From Pirellulales bacterium (GTDB taxonomy: Bacteria > Planctomycetota > Planctomycetia > Pirellulales > Lacipirellulaceae), in assembly GCA_022448345.1 (NCBI GenBank), contig JAKVCB010000026.1, positions 1 through 36,324 on the forward strand: a stretch of DNA of 36,324 nt, given 5' to 3'. The position numbers were made by a program, and so were the translations under genes. Under the pieces are notes generated by a model. The model was not told the DNA's origin and did no database searches. It saw only the letters and a list, made by a program, of their open reading frames with translations. Below are positions 15,169-23,887 of the stretch, one piece after another. Each line of letters opens with the position of its first letter. Position 1 is the first letter of the stretch.

Positions 15169-16755
15169 TCAATCCCGAAACGCGAATGCATATAACTGGG
15201 CGTCGTACAGATGGAAGCGAAGCAAAAGTGGTTTTCCGACAAGATCAGCGACGTTGTCTTTTCCGGCAAAAGTCGCGATGTGACGCAGGTCGTCGCCACC
15301 GATCGGCTCGGAAGCAGGCCACGTGGCCAGTTGCTGGAGATCCATGTCGAGCAGTTCCACCACAATTCTTCCGCCCGGTTTCACATTGGCGTTAATTTCC
15401 AGTCTCTTACCAGAGAAATGGATCGGAACGGTCGTCAAAACCGCGCCTTCCTTTGGGCCGTCGGCTGAAACAAAGCGGTCTTTGCGCCATTTGACCAGCC
15501 CAATTCCTGTTTGGACCTCATGTGAATGTTTGTCTTTGACTCCATACCAGCTCGGTGAAGCGTGAGTGAGGTTTGAACTGGAGTAGTACAACCAGACTTC
15601 GTCGTTGTGATCGAAGGCATACGCCGCCGTGCTAAAGGTACCGCTGTCCCACTCACCCGGTTGGCCTGGTTTGATGATGGGAGTACGGTATGGGCGTTGG
15701 AAATGCTCCAGGTCGTGTGAGACAGCCAGTTGTACTTCCAGCGGACCTTCTTGATTACCAACCTTGGGAACGTTGGTGGTGATACTGAACAACCATGGAA
15801 AAGCGATCAGGCAACTTTCGCCCACATAAAGTCCGGATCCGTAGATTTCGGTCCGCATGACATTCGGGTTGTTTGGGTAATTGAGTAACGGGCCAGCTTT
15901 GCCAGCCCGGATACGGGTGCCGTAGTCGTCTCTTCGGTCTGCCCAAATTGCCGGTGTTGCTTTTGACCAGTGCACAAAATCGTGGCTGGTCGAGCTCCAC
16001 AGGGACCTGCGACCGCGGCCCATCACCGGCATTGTTTGTTTGAAAATAGCAACATACTTCTGGTGGGTTTCACTCCAACAAGCACAGATCACGTCCTCAA
16101 CGTAGGAAATTGGGAGGATCGTTCCGGGGCTGGCTTCCTTCCAAGAGAGTCCGTCAGGAGAGACCATGGCACAATATCCAACATCGTACTGGTAGCAAAT
16201 CATCTTGTAACGCCGGGCAGGGTCTGGATCGTGTGGGTCTTTCATGACACTGGCCAATAGCCTGTCGGTCACGGCGTTATGTGGCTTGTCATTGTTCGAC
16301 CGAATCGTTCCTTGGTGAGACTTATTCCAGTGAATTCCGTCACGGCTGGTGGCATAGAAGGTCGTTTCGCGGGAAAAGAAATCGCTTGCTGTTGCCAGGT
16401 ACCACATTTTGAACAGTTTTTCATCACTGTCGTACAGCACCGATCCATACATTTGCACGTGCGATCCTTCGCATGGCTGATCAACCTTTACTAACGGCCT
16501 GTCAGAGACCTTGCGGCCTGGGTGCAGCGTAAAGCTCACCCCTTTTGCGTCGTAAACGAGTTCCTGGTCAATGAACAATTGGGACTTGGAATCCACATCG
16601 ACCACGGTCTTCTGGGGCCTGGCGGATGCAATTGGCACCCAGCCTGACAGGAAGAACATTACCAGGATGGGATAGCAAGCCGACCCATCAACGACAACCC
16701 GATGTGAAAGGCGCTTGATTTTGGAGACCAAGCTGTTTTGGATCACATTTTTCAT
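15169..16755 (-). CDS. exported glycosidase-like beta-propeller protein
   Basis: The protein has 528 residues. The start is taken at ATG 16755, which has AGAAGGA about 8 nt upstream; the frame runs on to 16818 without such a site. An uncleaved-looking or long signal segment (CYPILVMFFLSGWVPIASA) ends at about residue 45. The body has repeated propeller-type phrases: MYGSVLYDSDEKLFKMWYLA, FYATSRDGIHWNK, YCAMVSPDGLSWKEA, LWSSTSHDFVHWSK and AVSHDLEHFQRP. These are typical of five-bladed GH32/43/130-like folds that planctomycetes carry in many copies. The end (FHLYDAQLYAFAF) resembles the concanavalin-like tail found in these proteins. It should act on a carbohydrate outside the cytoplasm. I cannot assign catalytic residues or a substrate, so non-catalytic binding is also possible. 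Confidence 0.72.
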   Translation of the reverse strand: MKNVIQNSLVSKIKRLSHRVVVDGSACYPILVMFFLSGWVPIASARPQKTVVDVDSKSQLFIDQELVYDAKGVSFTLHPGRKVSDRPLVKVDQPCEGSHVQMYGSVLYDSDEKLFKMWYLATASDFFSRETTFYATSRDGIHWNKSHQGTIRSNNDKPHNAVTDRLLASVMKDPHDPDPARRYKMICYQYDVGYCAMVSPDGLSWKEASPGTILPISYVEDVICACWSETHQKYVAIFKQTMPVMGRGRRSLWSSTSHDFVHWSKATPAIWADRRDDYGTRIRAGKAGPLLNYPNNPNVMRTEIYGSGLYVGESCLIAFPWLFSITTNVPKVGNQEGPLEVQLAVSHDLEHFQRPYRTPIIKPGQPGEWDSGTFSTAAYAFDHNDEVWLYYSSSNLTHASPSWYGVKDKHSHEVQTGIGLVKWRKDRFVSADGPKEGAVLTTVPIHFSGKRLEINANVKPGGRIVVELLDMDLQQLATWPASEPIGGDDLRHIATFAGKDNVADLVGKPLLLRFHLYDAQLYAFAFRD

Positions 16756-17078
16756 CGGTGTGTCCTTCTGTAAGCAGATGGTAAAAGTGTTGTCGCTATG
16801 TCGGTCAAATGCTGACAAATCGCTGGGATAAGTAGCATGTCGGTGTCGTCAAGCCTTGTAGCTTATTATGCGCGATAGCACGGTGATCCTCAAAGCATGA
16901 GAAAGTCCCACGTCAGCTGGTACTAGGATACTCATACTTCGAGGGGAAGGTTGTTCAAGGCCGCGCGACTGAGACGATACGCCTGACCGTCAAAGTCCCT
17001 TTCAAGGAGATTTTCTCCCTGAATCTAACGAGTTGGCAATGAGCCAGGGTTGCAGCATTGTCGGAGAGCCTTGCGACC
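16756..17078. other. intergenic region, no gene seen
   Basis: This 323-bp gap lies between two minus-strand genes and should hold the promoter of the propeller-like protein. Apart from the AGAAGGA ribosome binding site of that gene (about 16763-16769 on the complement) and a weak hairpin GGAGA-TTT-TCTCC near 17006-17018 without a T-tract, I see nothing in it. Confidence 0.4.
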
Positions 17079-18128
17079 TCACCTAATAGGAACACACGGA
17101 GTCGAGGGATTGCTGAGCGTGTCTCCCTGGTCGACAGGGTTGCTCTCATCGGTGGTAATCATTTTCAGCCATACGTTCTCATCGATGCCAGTTGAAACTG
17201 TATGCAGGCTACCGTCAGCGTGCGCTGCATTCATGATTCCCGGATGCGTTGTCATGGCCCGATGATACCAGTAACCCTCTTCAAACTGTGGTTCGAACGG
17301 TGGCTTCAACGCATCGCCGGTGAGTGTAATCCAACGTTGCAAGCTGCGCTCGAGTGATTGTGGCGGTATTTTGAAAGCGAACATTGCCGAGTAGATACCG
17401 GTGCGGGCCATTGCCGGCCAGCCGTAATCAACCTCGTGAGCGCTCTTGGAGATTTCAGCGAACATAACCACCTTCGACGATCCATGTGGTATGCCTCCCA
17501 GAGGGTATTTAGCTTTCCAGGACCTCGACTTGTGGGTGACCCACGCGCACTTGAGCGGTTTTGGTCGCTGACGTCCCAGCAGAAGGTAATTGGCACCGTA
17601 GCTTGAATACTTGTTGGTTGCCTCGGACACGAGCCCCCGTTTTTCAAAGCACATGTAATCTGAAGGGCATCGGTATTGAGGGACGTAGCCATAAACATCC
17701 CAGTACGATTTGCCAGGGGCCGTGGGAAAACCAGGCACCGACTCCCACCGGCCAACTTCCCAAAAGTAGGGATGTTTGGTTTCCACAGCAAAGGAGTAAG
17801 CCGGATCGTAAAGAGCTTCCTGCTCCACATAAGGCATCAGGATGTGAAACAGGCCAATCGCAATGTCTGGAGACTTGGGGAAACGGACCAATTCAGGGAG
17901 TCGGCCGTTGCCCATGGTTGAGGAGACGTTGTGAACGGCAAGTGCCAATTGTCGAATTCTGTTTGCGCAGGTAAGCCGGCGTGCCGCTTCCCGTGCTGAC
18001 TGCACTGCCGGTAAAAGAAGGGCAATCAAGATGCCAATGATCGCGATGACAACCAGCAATTCGACAAGCGTAAAGCCACATCGCCGCCGGGCTGAGTTGG
18101 ATGGTTCAGTCGTAGTGGTACGGTTCAT
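17079..18128 (-). CDS. DUF1559 domain-containing pseudopilin-like protein
   Basis: The protein has 349 residues from ATG 18128, chosen because the type IV pilin-like leader then sits close to the N terminus ([38 protein letters not shown]) and AGGA lies 9 nt upstream. The cleavage/methylation motif GFTLVE and hydrophobic helix match prepilins handled by a prepilin peptidase. DUF1559 is a planctomycete-expanded domain; its C-terminal signature is seen in [17 protein letters not shown], which follows the H-x9-DG pattern. Such proteins are thought to sit in the cell envelope and form pseudopilus-like structures, but no function is proven. The gene stands alone and no secretion-system component is nearby. 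Confidence 0.94.
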   Translation of the reverse strand: MNRTTTTEPSNSARRRCGFTLVELLVVIAIIGILIALLLPAVQSAREAARRLTCANRIRQLALAVHNVSSTMGNGRLPELVRFPKSPDIAIGLFHILMPYVEQEALYDPAYSFAVETKHPYFWEVGRWESVPGFPTAPGKSYWDVYGYVPQYRCPSDYMCFEKRGLVSEATNKYSSYGANYLLLGRQRPKPLKCAWVTHKSRSWKAKYPLGGIPHGSSKVVMFAEISKSAHEVDYGWPAMARTGIYSAMFAFKIPPQSLERSLQRWITLTGDALKPPFEPQFEEGYWYHRAMTTHPGIMNAAHADGSLHTVSTGIDENVWLKMITTDESNPVDQGDTLSNPSTPCVPIR

Positions 18129-18548
18129 GTGACCAAATCCTGTAACGTGGCAGTGACACCACTTTAACCGATTATACCTGGTTGCCACCTGAATCCACCA
18201 CAAGTTTGGGCGTTAGTGCTTGTTCGTTTCAGATAAAGAGACAGGTCCGTTGTTGGGTTCGACACAAGGAGTTATTTCCCTGACGAAAATGAACAGCTCA
18301 GATGCGTCTGAGAGGTTTATGCGGTTCAGATAAGCAGTTGAAGTTTATCGGGCCCACCAATCTTTGGCGATTGGACGACCATCACCACCAGAGTTCAGCA
18401 TTCGTTTGATTGGCAGGTGTGGGCAGGATTGGCCACTCGCTGCAACTGGTAGGAAGACGGAAAAGGCATTCGAGGCGGAAGACGGGGCCTGTCCTACTTT
18501 CTCTTCTGGCTCTTCTGGCCGAATCACGGTCAGGTCGCGATATTCGTA
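18129..18548. other. intergenic region, no convincing gene
   Basis: This 420-bp gap lies between the DUF1559 gene and the sugar isomerase gene, both on the minus strand. A 60-codon minus-strand frame (18345-18527, ending SGGDGRPIAKDWWAR) and an overlapping plus-strand frame are open, but neither has a ribosome binding site or a known family. The region must contain the DUF1559 promoter. Confidence 0.4.
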
Positions 18549-19403
18549 TTACAAGTCAAGCACCCGGTTCATTCGGTTGGCTACATCCTCCAGTCGCTGG
18601 CGATCACCACCAGGGACTTCGGCAGTGGCCCATCCTTGAAAATCAATTTTTCCCAGTTCGTTGCGCACTCGGGGCCAGTCGACACTGCCTTCGCCAATTT
18701 TTACATCAAAGCCCGCGCCCAGGCCCTTCTCGTTTTGCAATTTGCGACTGTATTCCTTAATGTCCAGCTTGCCGATGCGATTGCCCAACACTTCAATCCA
18801 GTGGCCCGCATATCCCCAGCGAATGTTGTTGCCAACGTCGAAATAGACCCCAACGATCGGACTTTGTAATTCATCGACGAAGCGGGCCATGCTGAGTGGT
18901 TCGTTAAGAAACGAGGCCCATACGTTTTCGATAAGCAGTTGGATATTATGTTTTTCTGCATGTCCAATTGCCCGACGAATGATCTCTTGTCGATCGGCAT
19001 AGTTTTTCAAGTATGAGCCCTTGGCATTGGTCGGAACAACCAGCAGAACCGAGGTGGCGCCCAGGTCTTTGGCCACGTCGACAGACGTGGTGATGTCGGG
19101 ATTGGAGGCACAGACGACCCCGTGGACAGCAACACCTGTTGCCTGGCTTGCCTTGAGCAACGCATCGCGGTGCTCGAGGGCATCGGACGTTCCAGGTTCA
19201 ACACCGTCAAATCCCAGGTCCTTGAGCATCTTCAGTTTGTCCATGACCGAAAGCGGCTCGGTCACCATTCCGTACTTGACCGCTTTCTTGATCTTTCCAG
19301 TGAAGGCTCCTGCGGCAGTTTGGTGGGGTTTGGAAATCACGGCGATAGCTCCGAGTGTGGCGGTGGTCTGCAGAAAGGACCGGCGGTCAGGTCGTATCGG
19401 CAT
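18549..19403 (-). CDS. Tat-exported sugar phosphate isomerase/epimerase family protein
   Basis: The protein has 284 residues from ATG 19403, which gives a compact Tat signal (RPDRRSFLQTTATLGAIAVI); the frame extends to 19454 with unlikely residues. The rest is a xylose-isomerase-like TIM barrel: LGFDGVEPGT, GVAVHGVV, ATSVLLVVP, LLIENVW with the first metal-ligand Glu, GVYFDVGNN, LGNRIGKLDIKEYS and ATAEVPGGD near the end with the last Glu. Superfamily members epimerise or isomerise sugars using a divalent metal. Planctomycetes have many Tat-tagged forms, often near Gfo/Idh or DUF1080 genes in polysaccharide or cyclitol breakdown. None is adjacent here, so the substrate is unknown. The next gene downstream on this strand is DUF1559, 420 bp away. 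Confidence 0.88.
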   Translation of the reverse strand: MPIRPDRRSFLQTTATLGAIAVISKPHQTAAGAFTGKIKKAVKYGMVTEPLSVMDKLKMLKDLGFDGVEPGTSDALEHRDALLKASQATGVAVHGVVCASNPDITTSVDVAKDLGATSVLLVVPTNAKGSYLKNYADRQEIIRRAIGHAEKHNIQLLIENVWASFLNEPLSMARFVDELQSPIVGVYFDVGNNIRWGYAGHWIEVLGNRIGKLDIKEYSRKLQNEKGLGAGFDVKIGEGSVDWPRVRNELGKIDFQGWATAEVPGGDRQRLEDVANRMNRVLDL

Positions 19404-19600
19404 GGTCTTCTTTTCTTCTGCGTGTTGGGACAGGGGGAACCTTGCTGTGGGCAATATAGCCGATTTTTACGGAAGATCGAGAACTTTTGAACCCAGGCCC
19501 CAGGCCGTTGTTGTAACAACAGGCAGAAGCGGCCCTGTTGTCGGAAATTATCACCGGCCCAGTTGTTTGACGTTCCCGGGCAGTTGCAAAAGAAATCCCC

Positions 19601-19632
19601 ACCCAGGCGCCATGCTACCCAGGCGCCATGCT
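19601..19632. repeat. 16-bp tandem duplication
   Basis: ACCCAGGCGCCATGCT occurs twice without a gap (19601-19616 and 19617-19632) in the 271-bp gap after the transporter ATPase gene. It is outside any gene I accept and probably reflects replication slippage. Confidence 0.85.
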
Positions 19633-19674
19633 CGTTCGACGTTTGAGGGGCCCGGTGCAATAAACGATACGTGT

Positions 19675-21531
19675 TTATTCGCTTCGCTCCTTGAGGGCAG
19701 CAAGACGCTGCTGTTTGAGCTGCCGAATATGATCGATGTCGTCGTTGGGCGTTGCCTCAATCAATTTCTGGGTATAGGCCTGCTGGGGGTTTGCATAGAT
19801 CGACTCCGAAGGTCCAAATTCTACGATGTTCCCATCATTCATCACGGCCATCATGTCGGACATGAACTTCACCACAGACAGATCGTGGCTGATAAAAATA
19901 TAGGTCAACTGGCGCCGTTCCTGCAGGTCTTTGAGCAGGTTGAGGACCTGGGCCTGGACCGAAACATCAAGGGCCGATACCGATTCGTCACAAACCAGAA
20001 ATTCTGGTTCGGTTGTAAGTGCCCGGGCAATACAAATCCGCTGCCGCTGGCCACCTGAAAACTCGTGCGGGTAACGTCGCAGATGGGCGGCGTCCAAATC
20101 GACTTCTTCCAGCAGAGCGACTGCCCGGTCGACCCGGTCGGCGCGCGACGTACCGATGGCGTGCAGTCGCATCGGTTCCACCAGTGCCGTCTCGACCGTC
20201 ATGCGGGGATTCAGAGATCCGTAAGGGTCCTGAAAAATGATTTGCAACTGGCGGCGCATGGTTCGTAATTTTCGTCGGCTGAGGCTGGCCAGATCCCTGC
20301 CGTGGTAGTGGACTTTTCCACTGGTTGGTTCGATCAGGCGAAGAATGGCGCGGCCCGTGGTGGTTTTGCCACATCCCGATTCGCCAACGAGTCCCAGGGT
20401 TTGCCCCTGGTAAACGGTGAAACTGATGCCATCGACCGCCTTGATTTTTCCAACCACGCGCTGCAAAAGACCTCTGCGGACCGGAAAGTGAACCTTTAAA
20501 TCTTGAACATCGAGCAGCGGGATGCTGTCGTCCGGCAAGACCACGACATCGGAGTTTTCCTCAGCGATCGTCTCCAGCCCGGTCGCTGCTGTGGGCAAAC
20601 TGCCTGGATGCAAAAGGCGACCACGCCCTCGGGTTTCAAACTGCTTGATCGTTGCTTCATCGACTTGTTTCTCAATCAGGCGCGGTGTCCCATCACTCTG
20701 GTCCACCTCCATGAAATCGGACACCGTCGGCAAGCGTCGATAGGTTGTCTCAAGCTTCGGACGGCAGGCGAGCAAACCCTTGGTGTAGGCATGCTGCGGG
20801 GCGGAAAAAATCTGTACCACATCGCCATATTCGACCAGTTTTCCTCCGAACATGACCGCCACGTCGTCGGCAATTTCGGCGATCACCCCAAGGTCGTGCG
20901 TGATAAAGATTACCGACATGCCTCGCTTGTCACGCAACTCGCGGATCATCTCAAGAATCTGTTTTTGGATCGTTACGTCAAGCGCCGTAGTCGGTTCGTC
21001 GGCAATCAGTACCTTGGGATTGCAGGAAAGGGCCATCGCAATCATGACCCGCTGTCGCTGGCCGCCAGACATTTGGTGTGGGTAGTCATCGACCCGCTGT
21101 TGGGGATTGGGAATACCAACTTCGTCATAAAGGGCAATCGTCTGCTCTCGGGCTTCTGCCGGGGAAACATCCTGATGGAGCAAAATGGCTTCGACCACCT
21201 GGCTGCCCGTGGTGAAAACAGGGTTGAGCGAGGTCATCGGCTCCTGAAAAATCATGCTGATGTTTCCACCCCGTATCTTCCGCATCTCCCGTTCCGGTAA
21301 TCCCACCAGGTCCTGGCCCAAAAAAGCAATTCGCCCGGTTTCGATTTTGGCACTTCCGGCGAGCAATCGCATGATCGAAAGAGACGTTACCGATTTACCC
21401 GATCCTGACTCGCCAACAATTCCCAGGGTGTGTCCCTCCTCCAGTTGGAGTGAGACATCATCGACTGCCTTGACCACGCCCTCATCGGTGTGGAAGTAGG
21501 TCCGCAGATCTTGAATATCAAGCAAGTTCAT
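19675..21531 (-). CDS. peptide ABC transporter, double ATP-binding subunit (YejF/DppDF-like)
   Basis: This 618-residue protein carries two complete ABC domains, each followed by an oligopeptide-type C-terminal segment. Domain 1: Walker A GESGSGKS (40-47), signature MSGGQ (154-158), Walker B VLIADEP (174-180), H-loop His212. Domain 2: Walker A GESGCGKT (383-390), signature FSGGQ (491-495), Walker B FLVCDES (511-517), His549. It is DppD and DppF joined in one chain, as in YejF, and would power import through the two permeases encoded just upstream. It is the last gene of a four-gene operon, 100 bp after the YejE-like permease. All ATPase motifs are intact, and it lies on the cytoplasmic face of the inner membrane. 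Family certain; peptide as substrate is inferred. Confidence 0.96.
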   Translation of the reverse strand: MNLLDIQDLRTYFHTDEGVVKAVDDVSLQLEEGHTLGIVGESGSGKSVTSLSIMRLLAGSAKIETGRIAFLGQDLVGLPEREMRKIRGGNISMIFQEPMTSLNPVFTTGSQVVEAILLHQDVSPAEAREQTIALYDEVGIPNPQQRVDDYPHQMSGGQRQRVMIAMALSCNPKVLIADEPTTALDVTIQKQILEMIRELRDKRGMSVIFITHDLGVIAEIADDVAVMFGGKLVEYGDVVQIFSAPQHAYTKGLLACRPKLETTYRRLPTVSDFMEVDQSDGTPRLIEKQVDEATIKQFETRGRGRLLHPGSLPTAATGLETIAEENSDVVVLPDDSIPLLDVQDLKVHFPVRRGLLQRVVGKIKAVDGISFTVYQGQTLGLVGESGCGKTTTGRAILRLIEPTSGKVHYHGRDLASLSRRKLRTMRRQLQIIFQDPYGSLNPRMTVETALVEPMRLHAIGTSRADRVDRAVALLEEVDLDAAHLRRYPHEFSGGQRQRICIARALTTEPEFLVCDESVSALDVSVQAQVLNLLKDLQERRQLTYIFISHDLSVVKFMSDMMAVMNDGNIVEFGPSESIYANPQQAYTQKLIEATPNDDIDHIRQLKQQRLAALKERSE

Positions 21532-21631
21532 AGTTGGCCTGAGGTTGCCTGGTCGTGGTCACAGCGACGACCTTTAGCGTTTCATGGATACATCAAGTAA
21601 GTCAAAGGCCCGCAATAGGTTCGATCTCTAA

Positions 21632-22738
21632 CTAATGTTTGGAAGCTTTTAAGGTGGGATCGGTCGACTGCTGGATTCCCTCTCCAATCAGGTTGTAGGC
21701 GAGCACGGTGAGGAAAATAGCCGTGCCCGGAAAAACGATCAGCCACCACATTTGCAAATTTTCTTTACCTTCATTCAGGAGCCTCCCCCAACTTGTTTTG
21801 TCTGGGGCACCGATGCCCAAAAATCCAAGTGTCGTCTCCAGCAGAATCGCGGCTGCAATCCCGAACGTGATTGGCACAATGACCGGTGCCAATGCATTGG
21901 GAAGGATATGACGGAACATCAGCCGTGACCAGCGAAATCCAAGCGCGCGTGCTGCGGCCACGTACTCCAGTTGCCGCAATTTGAGGAATTCGGCACGGGT
22001 CAGCCGGGCAATTCCTGTCCAGCCGAAGGCGCCGATCACGACCATCAGGTGCCAGATCGTTGGTTTTTCGATAATTGAAATCAGGGCCAGGATCAGTACC
22101 AGCGTGGGAATGCACATCATGACTTCGATGATCCGCGACAGGAACCAGTCGACCCAACCCCCGAAAAACCCAGCGATGGCCCCGATGGCAATCCCAATCA
22201 CCGCAGCGATCCCCGTCGAGACAAAACCAATCAATAGTGCAATCCGTGTCCCGTGAATCATCTTGGCAAAGACATCCTCCCCCAGATCGTTGGTCCCAAA
22301 AAGATTGTGTCGACTCGGCTTTCCTGCCATGCCAATCGGGTTGCCTGAGTACCCGTCTATCTCACCGGCCCGCACCCGGCGCAAGGGGTCCTGGTAAATC
22401 AGTGGCCAAATTGCCCAGCTGTGAGGATCTTTTTCTTTGAGCTTTTGGGGGTAGTTGTAAATCACACCGTCGGTGATGAAGATCGGATTTTCCCAACTCT
22501 CGCGGAAGTATCCCATCGCCGGGAAATAGAGCCCACCCTTGTAATCGCAAACAATTGGCTTGGTGCCTACGATCGCGGGCGAAAAAATTCCCAAAATGGC
22601 CAACAAGCCCACGAACAGCAGGGCGGTCATCGCCAATTTCTGTTTGCGGAAACGGCTCCAGACCTCTGCCCAGAAACCGGGAGACTGGGTGACCGGAACA
22701 CGCGGTTCGGTTTCATGATGGGGAGGTGATTCAGGCAT
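21632..22738 (-). CDS. peptide ABC transporter permease (YejE/DppC-like)
   Basis: This is a 368-residue inner-membrane permease. The first membrane helix is at about 35-55 (LAMTALLFVGLLAILGIFSP). A periplasmic insertion of about 100 residues follows (YKGGLYFPAMGYFRESW and HSWAIWPLIY), which is longer than in DppC and resembles YejE. The binding-protein-dependent transport domain begins at HNLFGTNDLGEDVFAKMIHG, and the EAA loop that contacts the ATPase shows as EYVAAARALGFRWSRLMFRHILPNAL. GTSLGFLG-type helices follow (TTLGFLGIGAPDKTSWGRLL). It pairs with the YejB-like permease, whose gene ends 80 bp upstream, and the two make the translocation pore for oligopeptides. Confidence 0.95.
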   Translation of the reverse strand: MPESPPHHETEPRVPVTQSPGFWAEVWSRFRKQKLAMTALLFVGLLAILGIFSPAIVGTKPIVCDYKGGLYFPAMGYFRESWENPIFITDGVIYNYPQKLKEKDPHSWAIWPLIYQDPLRRVRAGEIDGYSGNPIGMAGKPSRHNLFGTNDLGEDVFAKMIHGTRIALLIGFVSTGIAAVIGIAIGAIAGFFGGWVDWFLSRIIEVMMCIPTLVLILALISIIEKPTIWHLMVVIGAFGWTGIARLTRAEFLKLRQLEYVAAARALGFRWSRLMFRHILPNALAPVIVPITFGIAAAILLETTLGFLGIGAPDKTSWGRLLNEGKENLQMWWLIVFPGTAIFLTVLAYNLIGEGIQQSTDPTLKASKH

Positions 22739-22818
22739 AAGCCTTCCCGGAAAGGTCTTGGAGTTTCATCAAAGGGTAATTTTTCTGGCTGCTTGTGCTG
22801 TGCATGAACCACACATTT

Positions 22819-23808
22819 CTATTGGTAAGAAATCCTCGGATCGACAACGGCGTAAAGGACATCGGCCAGCAACTGGCCCAGCAATGTCAGGGCAGAAAAC
22901 ATCAGCGTCAGCCCCATGATCACCGGGTAGTCCCGCTGGGAGAGTGCCTGTAGGTACAGGGTCCCCATACCAGGCCAATTGAAAATATATTCCAGCACGA
23001 CCGATCCGCCGATCAGCGCAGGTAGCGTGAGGCCAATCATCGTGACGTAGGGTATCAACGTATTGCGAAACGCATGGTGCAGCAACACGCGCACAGGCCC
23101 AACCCCTTTTGCCTTGGCCGTGCGGATGTAATCCTGCCGGACGACTTCTTCCATGTTCGACTTGATAAAACGGCTGTAATACGCGAGCGATCCATAAGTA
23201 AAGCAAACCACCGGCAGAATCATATGCTTGGCGATATCAAGGACCTGTCCGGCGGTACTTAACTGGCTGTAGTTACGGCTGAACATTCCAGGTTCAAGTT
23301 GAAAGGGGGTTCCGGCAAGATCCTTGTAGAAAAAGACCAACAGCAGCAGGCCGGCCACAAAAGTGGGGACGGCATAGAGCATGTAGAGAAAAGTACTGAC
23401 CACCCGTTCGTCCAACCGACCACTTCGCGCCGTGCTGTAAAGACCCAGCGGAAGCGACAGTACATAAGAAAGGATCAAGGAAGTTCCCGAGAGCAACAAG
23501 GTTCGGGGGACACGCTCTCCTATCACCCGTGACACCGGTTTTTTTTCCTTGATCGAACGGCCCAGGTCACCATGCAAAAGGTTGCCGGCCCAAAGCCAAT
23601 AGCCAACGTACCAGGGCCGGTCCAGATGGTACTGCCTTTCCAAACGTTTCATTTCCGAAGAACTGATCTGTTGATCAAGGCTCATCTCCGCCAAATCGAG
23701 CGTGAGGGGCGTGCCAGGCATGTGACGAACCAAGGCGTAAACCGCACAGGTAATCACCAGCAGGGTGCCAAATCCAAACAGAATGCGGCGGATGAGATAA
23801 TTGAGCAT
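22819..23808 (-). CDS. peptide ABC transporter permease (YejB/DppB-like)
   Basis: This is a 329-residue inner-membrane permease of the DppB/OppB/YejB type. MLNYLIRRILFGFGTLLVITC is the first membrane helix, then VRHMPGTPL and a periplasmic stretch with QYHLDRPWYVGYWLW. The transport domain starts near LGRSIKEKKPVSRVIGERVP, and the EAA loop is DYIRTAKAKGVGPVRVLLHH. Then come ALIGGSVVLEYIFNWPGMG and the usual C-terminal YAVVDPRI. The gene lies 79 bp after the binding-protein gene and 80 bp before the second permease, all in one direction, so the four genes are very likely one operon. The moderate gaps could allow internal processing or weak secondary promoters, but none is evident. Confidence 0.95.
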   Translation of the reverse strand: MLNYLIRRILFGFGTLLVITCAVYALVRHMPGTPLTLDLAEMSLDQQISSSEMKRLERQYHLDRPWYVGYWLWAGNLLHGDLGRSIKEKKPVSRVIGERVPRTLLLSGTSLILSYVLSLPLGLYSTARSGRLDERVVSTFLYMLYAVPTFVAGLLLLVFFYKDLAGTPFQLEPGMFSRNYSQLSTAGQVLDIAKHMILPVVCFTYGSLAYYSRFIKSNMEEVVRQDYIRTAKAKGVGPVRVLLHHAFRNTLIPYVTMIGLTLPALIGGSVVLEYIFNWPGMGTLYLQALSQRDYPVIMGLTLMFSALTLLGQLLADVLYAVVDPRISYQ

Positions 23809-23887
23809 ACCGAAGTCTTAGTACGCCCGCAGTATGGCGTCAACGCCGGTCCGACAGGGAGAACCGCCCCCGGCTCGTGATAGCCGT

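Noticed and set aside
18345-18527. 60-codon minus-strand ORF between the DUF1559 and isomerase genes
   Set aside because: No ribosome binding site, no family, and an overlapping plus-strand frame is equally open.
19021-20058. Long plus-strand ORF (345 codons) across the isomerase and ATPase genes
   Set aside because: It spans two well-identified minus-strand genes and their gap; composition (Ser/Arg/Pro-rich) is that of a shadow frame.
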